The notes: generated from the sequence alone by a model not told the origin. 64,000 nucleotides of DNA from Candidatus Trichofilum aggregatum (GCA_016716885.1 JADJUV010000005.1:1-64000); one strand, 5' to 3'. Shown: positions 46,098 through 55,784, numbered from the stretch's first letter. A program made the numbers and translations.

Positions 46098-48347
46098 CTA
46101 ACCCAATATTTGGGGCAAGATGATGAGCAAAATAGTGAACGCGGCCGCGGTCAGTACCGACATCAGCGCGTATTCCTGAATGTTCCCGGCCTGAATGGAG
46201 CGAAACTCTTTGGACAGCCATAACACGGCATCCTTCACCGCATCCACCCCGTCATTAACGACACGTTCTTCAAACTGTTTCACATAAGCGCCTAGTGCAT
46301 AGGTGCTGCGCGCTACCAGATGAAGCGTGCCATCAATGACCCCTCTGTCCACCCACTCATAGACAAACGTTTCCGAAAACCAGACCGTAGGTTTAACAAA
46401 CACAGCCGTATACAACTCATCCCAATACCACTTGTTCTTGAGGAAGGTATACAGCGGGCCAAGCGGAGCTATCACCGGATCAGGCTGATCCGCTTTGAGG
46501 GGGTTGCGGCCATAGACCCAATAACCGGCACCCAAACCACCCAGGGCTACTATAATGGAGACCACCAACGGAACGAGATTAAATTCCAATGTTTCCAGGG
46601 CATGCACACCCGGAACCAGTTCATGTAATCCGTCTAGGGTATGCTCAACCGTCGCACCCACAAAGTGATGATAGAAATTAAAGAAGATGCCCTCTGTGCC
46701 CAAGAAATTATCGGGAATGCCTAACCAGCCAAAGCTGATAGCAAACACCGATAACGCCAGGAGGGGCAAGGTCATAAAATTGTTACTTTCGTGGGCATGT
46801 TCAGCCAGAGGGGTGCGGGGTTTGCCCAGGAAGGTCAGGAGCAATCTGGCGCATGGTGTAGAAGGCAGTCAGGAAAGCGGCCACAGCCAAGGTCACAAAA
46901 TAATCATCGCCAGGGTGTTGCCGTGTACCCTGGTGCCAGGCATCGGCCAGGATTTCGTCTTTGGACCAGAAACCAGCGGTGACAAAGGGGAAACCGGCCA
47001 GGGCCAACCCACCAATGACGAAGGTGATGAAGGTGCGGGGCATTTTGTCTTCAGGCCACCCATGTTCATCATGTCTTGGGGGTCGGTGTGGTGGTCATGG
47101 ACATGCTCAGCTCCGTGTTCCATGCCGTGAATGATGGAACCGGAACCCAGGAAGAGCAACGCTTTGAAGAAGGCGTGGGTGATGAGGTGGAACGCGGCCG
47201 CGACATAGGCCCCGATACCAATGGCGGCAATCATAAAACCAAGCTGGGAAATCGTAGAGTAAGCCAGCACCCGTTTCACATCGTTTTGGGCTACGGCAAT
47301 CGTCGCCGCCATGATAGCGGTAAACGCGCCAATGCCACCGACAACCAGGCTGACCATTTCATTCCCCGCAAAACCCAGGGCCATGAGGGGGAAGATACGG
47401 ACAATCATGTAAACACCAGCCGAGACCATCGCGGCCGCATGGATCATGGCGCTAACCGGTGTTGGGCCTTCCATCGCGTCCGGCAACCAGACGTGCAACG
47501 GCCACTGGGCCGATTTACCCACCGTACCGGCAAAAAGCAACAGGGCAATCACCCCACCCACCGCCGGGCCAACCAAAGCTAAAGATTCCGCCGTAAAAGC
47601 CTCGGCAAAATTCAACGTGCCAAATTCGCGATAAAAGAACACGATACCCATGAGCATGATGACATCAGCCACACGGGTCGTCATAAACGCTTTGATGGCG
47701 GCCTTGCGCGGGGGCGTAGCCTTGGGGTCGTCGTACTCGCGGCCATACCAGAAACCGATGAGCAGATAGGAGCACAAACCCATCACTTCCCAACCCACAA
47801 AGAGCAGAAGCAGGTTATCCGCTACGACCAGAGTCAGCATCGCGGCCGCGAAGAGGCAGAAAAAGCCAAAAAAGCGGCTAAACATCGGCTCTTCTTTGCC
47901 GTGATTGGGCACACCCGGTTTTGTACCGCGGGGTTTGCCGTAGTTATGGTAGCCTACGCTATAGACAAAAATCATGGTGATAGCAAAGGGAACCATAAAC
48001 AGCATAACCGCTGTCAGGGGGTCAACGGCCACGCCCATCCGTAACCAGGTGCCGATTTCCGACAAGAAGGGCAACCAGGCCACCGAACTGGCAATAGCCA
48101 CCGGATGCTCCACCAGGTGATGGAAATGCTCTTCCAGTCCATGCAAACCATCGGCAAAGAATTCATTAATGCCAAAGACTTGCAACGCCACGATCCAGCC
48201 CATGACCAACGAAGTAATGATCGCCGCCCAGGACAACATCCAGGTCAACGTCCGGTTGCGTCGGGTGAACAGGAAAATGATGAAGAAGGCCGCCAGGGGC
48301 ATGGCCGGGATAAGCCAGGTGAAGGTGGTTAATGTTGCTTCATTCAT
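46098..48347 (-). CDS. nuoL: NADH-quinone oxidoreductase subunit L (two compensating frameshifts)
   Basis: The distal antiporter-like subunit with the long lateral helix, about 750 codons. Conserved: QWPLHVWLPDAMEGPTPVSA and YSTISQLGFMIAAIG. The frame is lost near 47049 (GGCCTGAAGACAAAATG, probably lacking a G) and regained near 46838-46841 (one C too many). The middle 200 bp reads correctly in the other frame: IGGLALAGFPFVTAGFWSKD. Two opposite indels inside an otherwise intact core respiratory gene argue for assembly errors, not a pseudogene. A His-rich loop (HGMEHGAEHVHDHHTD) precedes the break. Confidence 0.9.
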
Positions 48348-48429
48348 AGGTAAATAACCAGAATTATGAATTAGGAATTAGGAATGATGAAAGAAACATC
48401 CTTCGTCATTCACCCTTCATCCCTCATAA

Positions 48430-48744
48430 TTAATATTTCAGGATGTCCATTTCCTCAGCGACGACGGAGTCACGTTGGCGATAAATGGAAATAACCAGGG
48501 CCAGACCGACAGAAGCTTCCGCGGCCGCGACGGTGAACACAAATAGTGCCCAGGCTGTACCAATGGGGCGATCCGGTGTCAGGTAACGCCAGAAGGCGAG
48601 CAAGTTAATATTGACCGCGTTCAGCATCAACTCCACTGCCATGAGAATAGCAACCGCATTACGCCGGGCTAATACCCCATACAAACCAATGGCGAACAGG
48701 AGCGCCGCCACAATGAGATACCAGGATAAAGGAATACCACTCAT
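48430..48744 (-). CDS. nuoK: NADH-quinone oxidoreductase subunit K
   Basis: A 104-residue membrane subunit with three helices. The conserved Glu in the central helix is seen in AILMAVELMLNAVNINL, and a second Glu in AAEASVGLALVISIYR. Its length is typical. The start overlaps the nuoJ stop by 4 bp, and an 82-bp gap with a loose inverted repeat (ATTATGAATTAGG against CCCTCATAATTAA) separates it from nuoL. Confidence 0.96.
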   Translation of the reverse strand: MSGIPLSWYLIVAALLFAIGLYGVLARRNAVAILMAVELMLNAVNINLLAFWRYLTPDRPIGTAWALFVFTVAAAEASVGLALVISIYRQRDSVVAEEMDILKY

Positions 48745-49280
48745 GATTTCTTCTCCGGTTGGGCAATCACGATAGCGCCAATTAACGCCCCCAAAAGTAA
48801 TACGGAAGCAATTTCAAAAGGTAAAACATACGCATTGGGATCAACCAAAGCCGCTCCCATGGCCCGAACACTCTCATCTATCGTTAGATTCTCAACCGGG
48901 GATTGCAGGACGGGGAAAGCCTCGGCCACAGCCCCACCCCACCCTTGTACAATGACAAAGATGAATAATCCCCCCACCAACAGAGAGGCCACAAGCCCCA
49001 TCACCCATTGAGAATTGAAACTGAGTTCATTGGCTGACATGAGTCGCCGGGTGAGCATAATGGCGAAGATGATGAGGATGGAGATGGCCCCGATGTAGAC
49101 GAGCAGTTGCGCGGCCGCGAAAAAGCCCGCATCTAACAAAATATACAGGCCACCCACACCCAAAAACGAAGCCATGAGCGCCAGGGCCGCGTGGAACAAA
49201 TTCTTGTTCGTTACCACAACAAGCGCTGCAAATATCGTGGCGGCAGAAATAAGGATAAAGATGATTTGTTGTGCGATCAT
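48741..49280 (-). CDS. nuoJ: NADH-quinone oxidoreductase subunit J
   Basis: A 179-residue membrane subunit with five helices. Conserved segments: FHAALALMASFLGVGGLYIL and LLVYIGAISILIIFAIML, the latter containing the pi-bulge helix region important for coupling. Its length is normal. It is translationally coupled to nuoK downstream. Confidence 0.95.
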   Translation of the reverse strand: MIAQQIIFILISAATIFAALVVVTNKNLFHAALALMASFLGVGGLYILLDAGFFAAAQLLVYIGAISILIIFAIMLTRRLMSANELSFNSQWVMGLVASLLVGGLFIFVIVQGWGGAVAEAFPVLQSPVENLTIDESVRAMGAALVDPNAYVLPFEIASVLLLGALIGAIVIAQPEKKS

Positions 49281-49307
49281 AACGTATTGCGTGTTGCGTG
49301 TTGCGTA

Positions 49308-50639
49308 TTAAGCAGACGCTCTATGACAGTCACTAATCTCCAACAGCGTGAGCCAGTTCGTGGCCGTGACCGTGGTCGTCTCATGCCCATGCCCATGATC
49401 ATCATGGTGATCATCTGAACCAACCACACGTGAACCTTCAAACTCTTCACGAAGTTGGCGGCCGCGACGACGTAACAATTCAAGCGTCACAACAGCCAAA
49501 ATCACATTGCTAACCAGATGTACCAAAGCCCGTGCCCAACCAACGATACCATTCACTTCCAAAATTTTGTCTAACAGAACCACCACCATCGTCAAAACAA
49601 TCGTCAGGGGAACCAGGAATTTCCAGTTGAAGTCCAACAGTTGGTCAATGCGAACACGAGGCAACGTACCGCGAATCCAGATAAAGACCATAAACACCCC
49701 AAAAACTTTGAGGAAGAAAACGGCCATAGCCAGCAAATTACCAATCTGAATATTGCCCACAGCAATGTTTTCAATGCCAAAAAGACGCCAGCCACCCAGG
49801 TAAACAGTGGTGAACAGGGCCGACATAAACAGCGTACCCACAAATTCGGCCAGCATGAACATGCTCCATTTCATACCGCCATATTCCACATGGAACCCAG
49901 CAATAATTTCAGACTCGGCTTCCAAAAGGTCAAAGGGGGTACGGCCTGTTTCCGCCAGGGCGGAAATGAAGAAGATGAGCGCGGAGATGGGGGCCAAAAC
50001 CAGGAAGGGGATATCCTGAGCCGTGATGATTTCACCCATCTGCATGGAGCGGGCTAACACCAACGGCACAAGCAGTGAAAGCACCATAGGCACTTCATAG
50101 CTGACCAATTGGGCCACCGAACGAAACGCCCCGAGAAGGGCATATTTATTGTTTGATCCCCAGCCAGCCAGCATCAGACAAACCACCGAGGCCGAACTAA
50201 CTGCCAGGACATAAAAAAGCCCGATGTTCAGGTCTGAGCCAATGACACCGGGCGCAAAAGGAATAACGGCCCACATAAGTAATGCCGTCATAACCAGGAG
50301 AATCGGGGCCAGATTATAGGCCACCTTATCGGCTCCGGCGGGGGTAATCGCTTCTTTAGAAACCAGTTTAAGGGCGTCGGCCAATGTTTGCAGAAGGCCA
50401 AACTTACCCCCCACCCGGTTGGGGCCAATACGATCCTGCATACGGGCCAGAACCTTACGCTCCAGCCAGATGAGGAACAAAACAATCAACAGACAAAAGC
50501 TGGCTAAGATGACCACACCAATGGTATCGGTGAGGAATTTTGCCAAACTGGGGTCCATCCCTGCGGCCACCCATACCCCGCGCAAGTATTCAAACGGGGC
50601 CAGACTCAGGGTGCTTTCGAGTAACTTGATGGGATCCAT
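49308..50639 (-). CDS. nuoH: NADH-quinone oxidoreductase subunit H
   Basis: The subunit that forms the quinone chamber with NuoB and NuoD, about 443 residues as read. The ATG at 50639 is chosen because CAGGAG lies about 10 bp before it. Conserved: LERKVLARMQDRIGPNRVGG and ETGRTPFDLLEAESEIIAG, the quinone-site loops. The C-terminus extends well beyond the usual end into a His/Asp tail (DDHHDDHGHGHE). A one-base slip near 49380 would continue as DDHGHGHELAHAVGD with a stop at 49333-49335, a more natural end than the written one. Confidence 0.94.
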   Translation of the reverse strand: MDPIKLLESTLSLAPFEYLRGVWVAAGMDPSLAKFLTDTIGVVILASFCLLIVLFLIWLERKVLARMQDRIGPNRVGGKFGLLQTLADALKLVSKEAITPAGADKVAYNLAPILLVMTALLMWAVIPFAPGVIGSDLNIGLFYVLAVSSASVVCLMLAGWGSNNKYALLGAFRSVAQLVSYEVPMVLSLLVPLVLARSMQMGEIITAQDIPFLVLAPISALIFFISALAETGRTPFDLLEAESEIIAGFHVEYGGMKWSMFMLAEFVGTLFMSALFTTVYLGGWRLFGIENIAVGNIQIGNLLAMAVFFLKVFGVFMVFIWIRGTLPRVRIDQLLDFNWKFLVPLTIVLTMVVVLLDKILEVNGIVGWARALVHLVSNVILAVVTLELLRRRGRQLREEFEGSRVVGSDDHHDDHGHGHETTTVTATNWLTLLEISDCHRASA

Positions 50640-50729
50640 AGTGTGGGTTACTCCTGAAAAGTCCAAGTGACAAAAAAGTGAGGGCTAAGCCTAAACTTAG
50701 TCCTCATTCCTTATCACTCTAGTGATTGG

Positions 50730-51086
50730 TTATACCCATTCCAAAATGCCACGGTCCCAGGCATACACGAGACCGTCGGCGAGAAGGAAGATAAAGAGCG
50801 CGGCCGCACCAATGCTAAACATGGTTAGTTGTCCATACGCGGCCGCAATCGGGAACAAGAAAATCGCTTCTACATCAAAGACCACAAAGGCCAGAGCGTA
50901 GATGTAATACTGCACCTTAAACTGAATCCAACTATCTCCCACCGTCTCAATACCACACTCATAGGTGTCTTGTTTGATGCGGTTAGGCTTACGTGGGCCG
51001 AGCACGTGCTGAGCAATGATCGGCACAGCCGGGAAAATGGGGGACAGCAAGAAGAAAATGCCAATAAATTGCCAGTCAGTTAACAC
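50730..51086 (-). CDS. nuoA: NADH-quinone oxidoreductase subunit A
   Basis: A 118-residue membrane subunit with three helices, first gene of the block. The GTG at 51086 is chosen because AGGAGG stands at 51096-51101, 9 bp upstream; an earlier GTG at 51104 would place that ribosome site inside the gene. Conserved: KQDTYECGIETVG with the loop Cys, and FVVFDVEAIFLFP with Asp and Glu. A promoter lies about 65 bp upstream. The next genes in most bacteria would be nuoB, C and D; here nuoH follows directly. Confidence 0.96.
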   Translation of the reverse strand: MLTDWQFIGIFFLLSPIFPAVPIIAQHVLGPRKPNRIKQDTYECGIETVGDSWIQFKVQYYIYALAFVVFDVEAIFLFPIAAAYGQLTMFSIGAAALFIFLLADGLVYAWDRGILEWV

Positions 51087-51149
51087 GCGAGAAAGCCTCC
51101 TCACCAGAGAAAAACGGGTGATTGTGAAATATATCGCAAGAGCGTTTCA

Positions 51150-51178
51150 TTTATAACACATGCCTGGAAGCATGGCAA
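51150..51178 (-). promoter_or_regulatory. Sigma-70-type promoter of the nuo operon
   Basis: On the minus strand: TTGCCA (51178-51173), 17 bp, TATAAA (51155-51150). The spacer contains a short palindrome (TGCTTCCAGGCA) that might be an operator, though this is weak. Confidence 0.65.
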
Positions 51179-51342
51179 TGCACGGGTGATTGGGATTCTA
51201 CCTGTAATTAGGATGACTGGCAATTATCAGAAGAGGGCCGCGGCCGCGTTCTGGGGCAACGATCTCACTACCCTACCCCCGGTAACATTGCCGGACCACC
51301 CCACCCTGACGCATCAAACCTTTGCCGCTTTCGTCTGCCAGC

Positions 51343-52551
51343 CTACGGAGCACGTACCCCGTCTTCCAGCAACGTCTCCAGATGCGGCGTCACCTGCCAA
51401 AACGTTTTTAGCGCCTCATATTGCCTTAGCTCCTCTGAATTCCACCGTACTCCTTTAAGTTCCCCACGAATCATCAAATTACGCGGCGTGTGTTCCGTCT
51501 CGATGAACTCCACCACATCTGTTTGGTAACCCATGACTCGGAGCAACTGTGCCCGAAAGGTATCGGTGAGGATGTCGCCCAACCGTTCGCGCAAGATGCC
51601 CTGCTCTAGCACCGGGCCAAACGGCTCTGGCGGGGTTTGTTGGCTCAGTTGGGCCTGCAAATGGTGATGGCAACAGGGCGCGGCGAAGATAAAGCGGCTT
51701 TGCCAACGTACTGCTTGAGCCAATGCCTCATCGGTGGCCGTGTCACAGGCGTGCAGGGCCAGCACCATGTCAGGTGGGGTATGGGGTTGATAGCCGATGA
51801 TGTGGGTGTCGTGGAAGATCATCCGCTCCCAGCCCAGTTTCTGGCTGGTTTGGCGGTGACGTTCGATAAGGTTGGCTTTGATGTCTACACCGGTGAGGGT
51901 CGTAGGGATGCCCAACACATCGTTGAAGTAATGGTAAGCGGCAAAGGTGAGGTAGGCATTGCCACAGCCGAAGTCAACCAGGTGGAGTGGTCTGTCGTGG
52001 CGCGGTGGGGACACCGGCCACAGCACAAGGTTTTTCAAATCCATCGTGGCTTCGATGAGTTGCAAAAATTGGTTGATCTGGCGGAATTTGCGCTGGTAGT
52101 CGGCTTTGATGCGACCATCGCTGGTTATCATACCCAGGGCGTGCAGAAAATCGGCCGAGGTTTCGGGAGAGAGGATGGATGTTTTAGTCCGGTCGTGGCT
52201 GAGGGTGGGGATGGGGCGGGGGTTCGCGGCCGCGTGCTGATGCACAATCGCCTTCCCTTTTTTGCTAAATTGGACCGTCATATCCCCCTCGGTGGTTTGC
52301 ACGGTGATGCTTTTCCAAGGTAAGGGGAAAAGCTCAGCCAGAGCCGCGGCCGCGTCACCCACTGCCACATTTTTGCGCACATCCTGTTTACCATCCCAGT
52401 AAGTGAACTGGAGAAGCATCCCCTGTTTGAGTTCCACTGGGCGGACGGTAATCTTTTGGTAGGTGTTGGGAGCGCGGCCGCTAAATACCGCCTGGATGAA
52501 ACTATCCAGCCGCTTTATCTGGGTCATGATCAGTTGTTGATAGTCAGACAT
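51343..52551 (-). CDS. SAM-dependent methyltransferase (METTL25/RRNAD1-like)
   Basis: A 402-residue protein. A SAM-binding motif VDFGCGNAYLTFAAYHYF lies near residues 190-210, with motif II region LTGVDIKANLIERH. The later ALHACDTATDEALA and AAPCCHHHLQAQ segments match the Methyltransf_32 group, whose human relatives are METTL25 and RRNAD1. The N-terminal 170 residues are a separate domain. The target is unknown, perhaps RNA or protein. It stands upstream of and divides from the nuo promoter region, and is on the same strand as the dipeptidase but separated by a strong inverted repeat. Confidence 0.82.
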   Translation of the reverse strand: MSDYQQLIMTQIKRLDSFIQAVFSGRAPNTYQKITVRPVELKQGMLLQFTYWDGKQDVRKNVAVGDAAAALAELFPLPWKSITVQTTEGDMTVQFSKKGKAIVHQHAAANPRPIPTLSHDRTKTSILSPETSADFLHALGMITSDGRIKADYQRKFRQINQFLQLIEATMDLKNLVLWPVSPPRHDRPLHLVDFGCGNAYLTFAAYHYFNDVLGIPTTLTGVDIKANLIERHRQTSQKLGWERMIFHDTHIIGYQPHTPPDMVLALHACDTATDEALAQAVRWQSRFIFAAPCCHHHLQAQLSQQTPPEPFGPVLEQGILRERLGDILTDTFRAQLLRVMGYQTDVVEFIETEHTPRNLMIRGELKGVRWNSEELRQYEALKTFWQVTPHLETLLEDGVRAP

Positions 52552-52565
52552 GGATTTAGATTGAC

Positions 52566-52609
52566 GATTTACGATTGACGATTGGGGTCATAATCGTCAA
52601 TCGTAAATC
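52566..52609. repeat. 18-bp perfect inverted repeat
   Basis: GATTTACGATTGACGATT (52566-52583) and its exact reverse complement (52592-52609) enclose an 8-nt loop. Extra GATTGACG units flank it. A degenerate relative with TTACGATTGATGATTGT and ACAATCGTCAATCAT arms lies at 54958-55014. Confidence 0.92.
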
Positions 52610-52628
52610 TAAAATCGTCAATCACCTT

Positions 52629-53690
52629 TTACCGCCATACTCGGCGGAGCAAATTGACCCAATTCCCCCCCATCACTTTGGTTACATCGGTATCGCTGTA
52701 ACCACGGGCTTTGAGGGCGTCGCCAATGAGATACAGGTCGGCGGCGCTGTCAATTTCAGCGGGGATATTCTCGCGGCCAAAACCGCCATCAAAATCACTG
52801 CCAACACCGACATGCTCGGCTGAACCAACGAGTTGGCAGATAGTATCAATATGAGCGGCCACATCGGCCACCGTGACATCCGCTTTTTTGAGTGTGCGGC
52901 CGCCGGGTTTCAGGAACCCATTCGCCAACACCACACCCATCACCCCACCCTGCTCGGCAATGCGGCGGATTTGCGTATCACCGAGGTGACGCTCCTTCAC
53001 ATCGGGAACTAGCTGGCGGGGGTTGCTGTGGGTAGCCACACTGACTCCCTGGAACCGGTCTAACGCTTCCAGGCTGGAGCGTTCGCTGAGGTGGGTGTGG
53101 TCCAGAATCATGCCGAAGTCGGCCATCACATCGAGCAAGCGACGACCTTCCTGGCTCAGGCCAACCCCACTGCCAGTCCAATTCCCCCCGGCATAACGGG
53201 TGTTGCTCCAGGCCAGCCCCACCAGCCGCAAACCCCGTTCGTACCACATTTCGGCTTCTTCTGGTTCACGGATGGGGTCCGCCCCTTCCATGAGCGGAAC
53301 GATGCCCAACAGGGGGTTATCGGTCGTTTGGCTGGTGATCACCTCGTCCAGGCTGTTGGTATCGGTAACCAGACGCACGTAAGCCACTTCATCGGCCAGC
53401 CGGTGGTAATAATCTAACTGGCGCATAGCCTGGTTGTGGGCCTGCCGTTTATTACGGTAAACGACTCGTTCGGTCATGCGGTTTTTGTTGTACGGCCCGA
53501 CAAACAGGGTGCCAAAGACGAGACCGACGCGGCCGCGACGCAACTCCGGTAAGGTGACAGTGGCCGTGCCATTGCGGGCAGGCACGGGGCCACCCTCTTC
53601 CATCTGGCGCAAATCGGCCAAAGGCAGGCGCAGGTCACGGTCAAATTCAAAAAAGTTATAGGCCAGGTCAAGGTGGGAATCTACAAACAT
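52629..53690 (-). CDS. Membrane dipeptidase-family peptidase (M19)
   Basis: A zinc-dependent dipeptidase of 353 residues. Metal-site motifs in order: HxD in DSHLDLAY (His6, Asp8), Glu in PLMEGADPI, His in HTHLSERS and ATHSNPRQ, and Asp in GVGSDFDGGFG. No signal peptide is present, so it acts in the cytoplasm, probably on dipeptides or cyclic or D-amino-acid dipeptides from the wall. The ATG at 53690 is preceded by TGGAGT. It lies 57 bp downstream of the endonuclease IV gene. Confidence 0.92.
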   Translation of the reverse strand: MFVDSHLDLAYNFFEFDRDLRLPLADLRQMEEGGPVPARNGTATVTLPELRRGRVGLVFGTLFVGPYNKNRMTERVVYRNKRQAHNQAMRQLDYYHRLADEVAYVRLVTDTNSLDEVITSQTTDNPLLGIVPLMEGADPIREPEEAEMWYERGLRLVGLAWSNTRYAGGNWTGSGVGLSQEGRRLLDVMADFGMILDHTHLSERSSLEALDRFQGVSVATHSNPRQLVPDVKERHLGDTQIRRIAEQGGVMGVVLANGFLKPGGRTLKKADVTVADVAAHIDTICQLVGSAEHVGVGSDFDGGFGRENIPAEIDSAADLYLIGDALKARGYSDTDVTKVMGGNWVNLLRRVWR

Positions 53691-53747
53691 AGGTACTCCA
53701 GGTAGATTTTCAGGTCATTAAACAATCTTTTCTTCACTTCTCGATTG

Positions 53748-54614
53748 TTATCGAATCAGGCCACGTAAGGTTGCCAGGTTGGCGATGTCCATGTCAATTT
53801 CCTGGCCGGTGGCGTCGGTTTCGGTTTTGTCGGTTTCCAGATGAGCGCCGTGGTTCGCCCAACGCGGGTCGTTGACAAAGCTGGCGAACCCGTCCAACCC
53901 GATTTGCCCCTGCCCGATGTGGGCGTGGCGGTCTTTGTTTTCACCCAGGCCGTGAACGCTGTCGTTGAAGTGGAAACATTTGATCCATTCCAGACCAACG
54001 ATGCGGTCAAATTCGGCCATGGTTTGGGCGTAGGCTTCGGGGGTGCGAATGTCGTAACCAGCGGCAAAGATGTGACAGGAGTCCATGCAGACACCCAGGC
54101 GAGGCGTGCGGCCGCAGGCGTCCAGCACCGTCGCCAGTTGTTCAAACTTGTACCCCAGGTTCGTGCCCTGTCCGGCCATTGTCTCCAGGCAAATAATCAC
54201 GTTATACCCTTCTGTCTCCTGTACCAACCGGGTTAATCCCTGGCTGATGGCGGCTAAGCCCGCCTCAATGCCCGAACTCATGTGAGAACCCGGGTGAAAG
54301 GTGAGGAAAGGGATGCTCAGCGCTTCGGCGCGTTGGACTTCATCTTTGAGCGATTGGTAGGATTTTTCCCACAGGTCAGGGTTGGGGGAAGCGATGTTGA
54401 TGAGGTAGCTGGCGTGGACAGCCACGGGGGCGATGGTGGGATGGCTCGCGGCCGCGTTGCGCCACAGTTCAATATCCTCATCTAACAAGGGTTTGGCCGC
54501 CCATTGCCGGTTGCTCTTGGTAAAAATGAGCATAGAGTCACAGGTCGCGGCCGCGCCCCGGGCATACGCCGTATATGGTCCACCAGAAATACTCATGTGT
54601 GCGCCTAATCGCAT
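53748..54614 (-). CDS. nfo: Deoxyribonuclease IV (AP endonuclease)
   Basis: Endonuclease IV cuts DNA at abasic sites in base-excision repair. At 288 residues it is the usual length. The three-metal site is seen in MRLGAHMSISGG, AVHASYLINIASP, CLETMAGQG, CMDSCHIFAAGYD and HFNDSVHGLGENKDRHAHIG, covering all three signature patterns of the AP endonuclease 2 family. It is full length and intact. Together with uvrB it is one of two DNA repair genes in the window, but they are 50 kb apart. Confidence 0.97.
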   Translation of the reverse strand: MRLGAHMSISGGPYTAYARGAAATCDSMLIFTKSNRQWAAKPLLDEDIELWRNAAASHPTIAPVAVHASYLINIASPNPDLWEKSYQSLKDEVQRAEALSIPFLTFHPGSHMSSGIEAGLAAISQGLTRLVQETEGYNVIICLETMAGQGTNLGYKFEQLATVLDACGRTPRLGVCMDSCHIFAAGYDIRTPEAYAQTMAEFDRIVGLEWIKCFHFNDSVHGLGENKDRHAHIGQGQIGLDGFASFVNDPRWANHGAHLETDKTETDATGQEIDMDIANLATLRGLIR

Positions 54615-54731
54615 AGTTTTCTCCTAAAAAAGGGGCAGAGGGGCAATGTGGCAAAGGGGCAAAGGGGCAAAGTAAACCTGCTTCTTATAACCCTGCAACT
54701 CTGCAACTTTGCAACCTGCAACCCTGCCCCT

Positions 54732-54953
54732 CTACAACAAATCTTCCCGCTTCTCTGTTCCCAAATACCCGACTGGTTCCATCTCTACCAGTGTGTAAAG
54801 TCCGTCACCGACAATGCGCCAGACGTTATTTCCGGCCAGATCAACCACAAAATCACCCTGGATGCGCCCAGTTGGTTCATCATCCAGGGTGTAAATAGTT
54901 CCATTTTGTTCATAGGCGAACATTTCGCCCTTGCGATCAATAATGCCACGCAT
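54732..54953 (-). CDS. Small hypothetical beta-rich protein
   Basis: A 73-residue protein from the ATG at 54953 (MRGIIDRKGEMFAYEQ). The in-frame sequence upstream is made from an inverted repeat, so it is not used. Three short repeats of strand-turn-strand (GEMFAYEQNGTIYTLDDE, GRIQGDFVVDLAGNNVWRI, GDGLYTLVEMEPVGYLG) suggest a beta-flower-like fold. No clear ribosome site is present. The function is unknown. It lies next to the LysM gene and may be co-transcribed with it. Confidence 0.6.
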   Translation of the reverse strand: MRGIIDRKGEMFAYEQNGTIYTLDDEPTGRIQGDFVVDLAGNNVWRIVGDGLYTLVEMEPVGYLGTEKREDLL

Positions 54954-55010
54954 ATTATTTACGATTGATGATTGTAGATTTGGGGCAAACCAATCCACAA
55001 TCGTCAATCA

Positions 55011-55784
55011 TCACGGGATAGTATATTGGGCCTGAATCGTGCCTTCGTTATTCTTGAGGGTAACGGTTTCGCCGGTGGCCCACACGGCCTGCTCTTGTCC
55101 CCAGTACAGGTCAGCCGGGCCGTTTTGGCCCGCTTCGGTATGAACCAGAATGGCCGCGCCGTCACCAAACAGTGTCACCTGACCAAAGGTGAAAATACGC
55201 CCTTCCGCATCGCTAATGGTCCAACCTTGTAACGCCACGGCCCGATTGCCCAAATTGGCAATGGAAATCGCTTCTTCGGTCAGTTGGCCCAGACCTACTA
55301 CTTCGGTGATCTGAATTCTTACTTCGCCCGCGGTGAGCGGTTCGGTGGGGATGGGGGGAATGGGGGACGGCGGGACGTTGGGCGCGGGAGTAAATGTAGG
55401 TCCCGGGGTTGCCGTGGGTATGCCCCCTACCGGAATTACCAGGGCCTCACCGACAAAGATGAAGTCGGCACTGGTCAGTTCATTGGCGGTCATGATGTCT
55501 TCCAGAGGCACATCAAATTGGGCACTGATGGAACCGAGCGTGTCACCCGACTGCACAATATACACGACTGGCTCATCAGCAGAAGGGCCGGGGGTGTCCG
55601 TAGCGGCCAAAACGGTCTGGGCATTTAGGGTAGCGACTGGGGCAGTAGCGGCAATTTCGGTCGCGGCCGCGGTCGTCTCTTCTTCCCCCCGGCGATTATC
55701 CCACCAGGAAAGTATCAATAAGACCACGGTGGCCGAAACAATGATGTTCAAAAAAAGGAAGGGCAACATCCGCCGTAGATTCAT
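55011..55784 (-). CDS. Membrane-anchored LysM and lamin-tail-domain protein
   Basis: A 257-residue protein. The ATG at 55784 (MNLRRMLPFLFLN) starts a membrane anchor (7-28), and upstream sequence is not protein-like. A Thr/Ala linker is followed by one LysM domain (74-118; YIVQSGDTLGSISAQF), which binds glycan in peptidoglycan or chitin-like polymers. A Pro-rich linker then leads to a lamin-tail domain (153-257; EAISIANLGNRAVALQGWTI), a beta-sandwich common in secreted bacterial proteins. The protein should sit on the outer face of the membrane and hold the wall or another polymer. Confidence 0.88.
   Translation of the reverse strand: MNLRRMLPFLFLNIIVSATVVLLILSWWDNRRGEEETTAAATEIAATAPVATLNAQTVLAATDTPGPSADEPVVYIVQSGDTLGSISAQFDVPLEDIMTANELTSADFIFVGEALVIPVGGIPTATPGPTFTPAPNVPPSPIPPIPTEPLTAGEVRIQITEVVGLGQLTEEAISIANLGNRAVALQGWTISDAEGRIFTFGQVTLFGDGAAILVHTEAGQNGPADLYWGQEQAVWATGETVTLKNNEGTIQAQYTIP

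Noticed and set aside
46098..48347. nuoL as two separate genes with an unrelated C-terminal piece
   Set aside because: The missing middle reads perfectly in the other frame, and the two indels cancel out, so it is one gene with errors.
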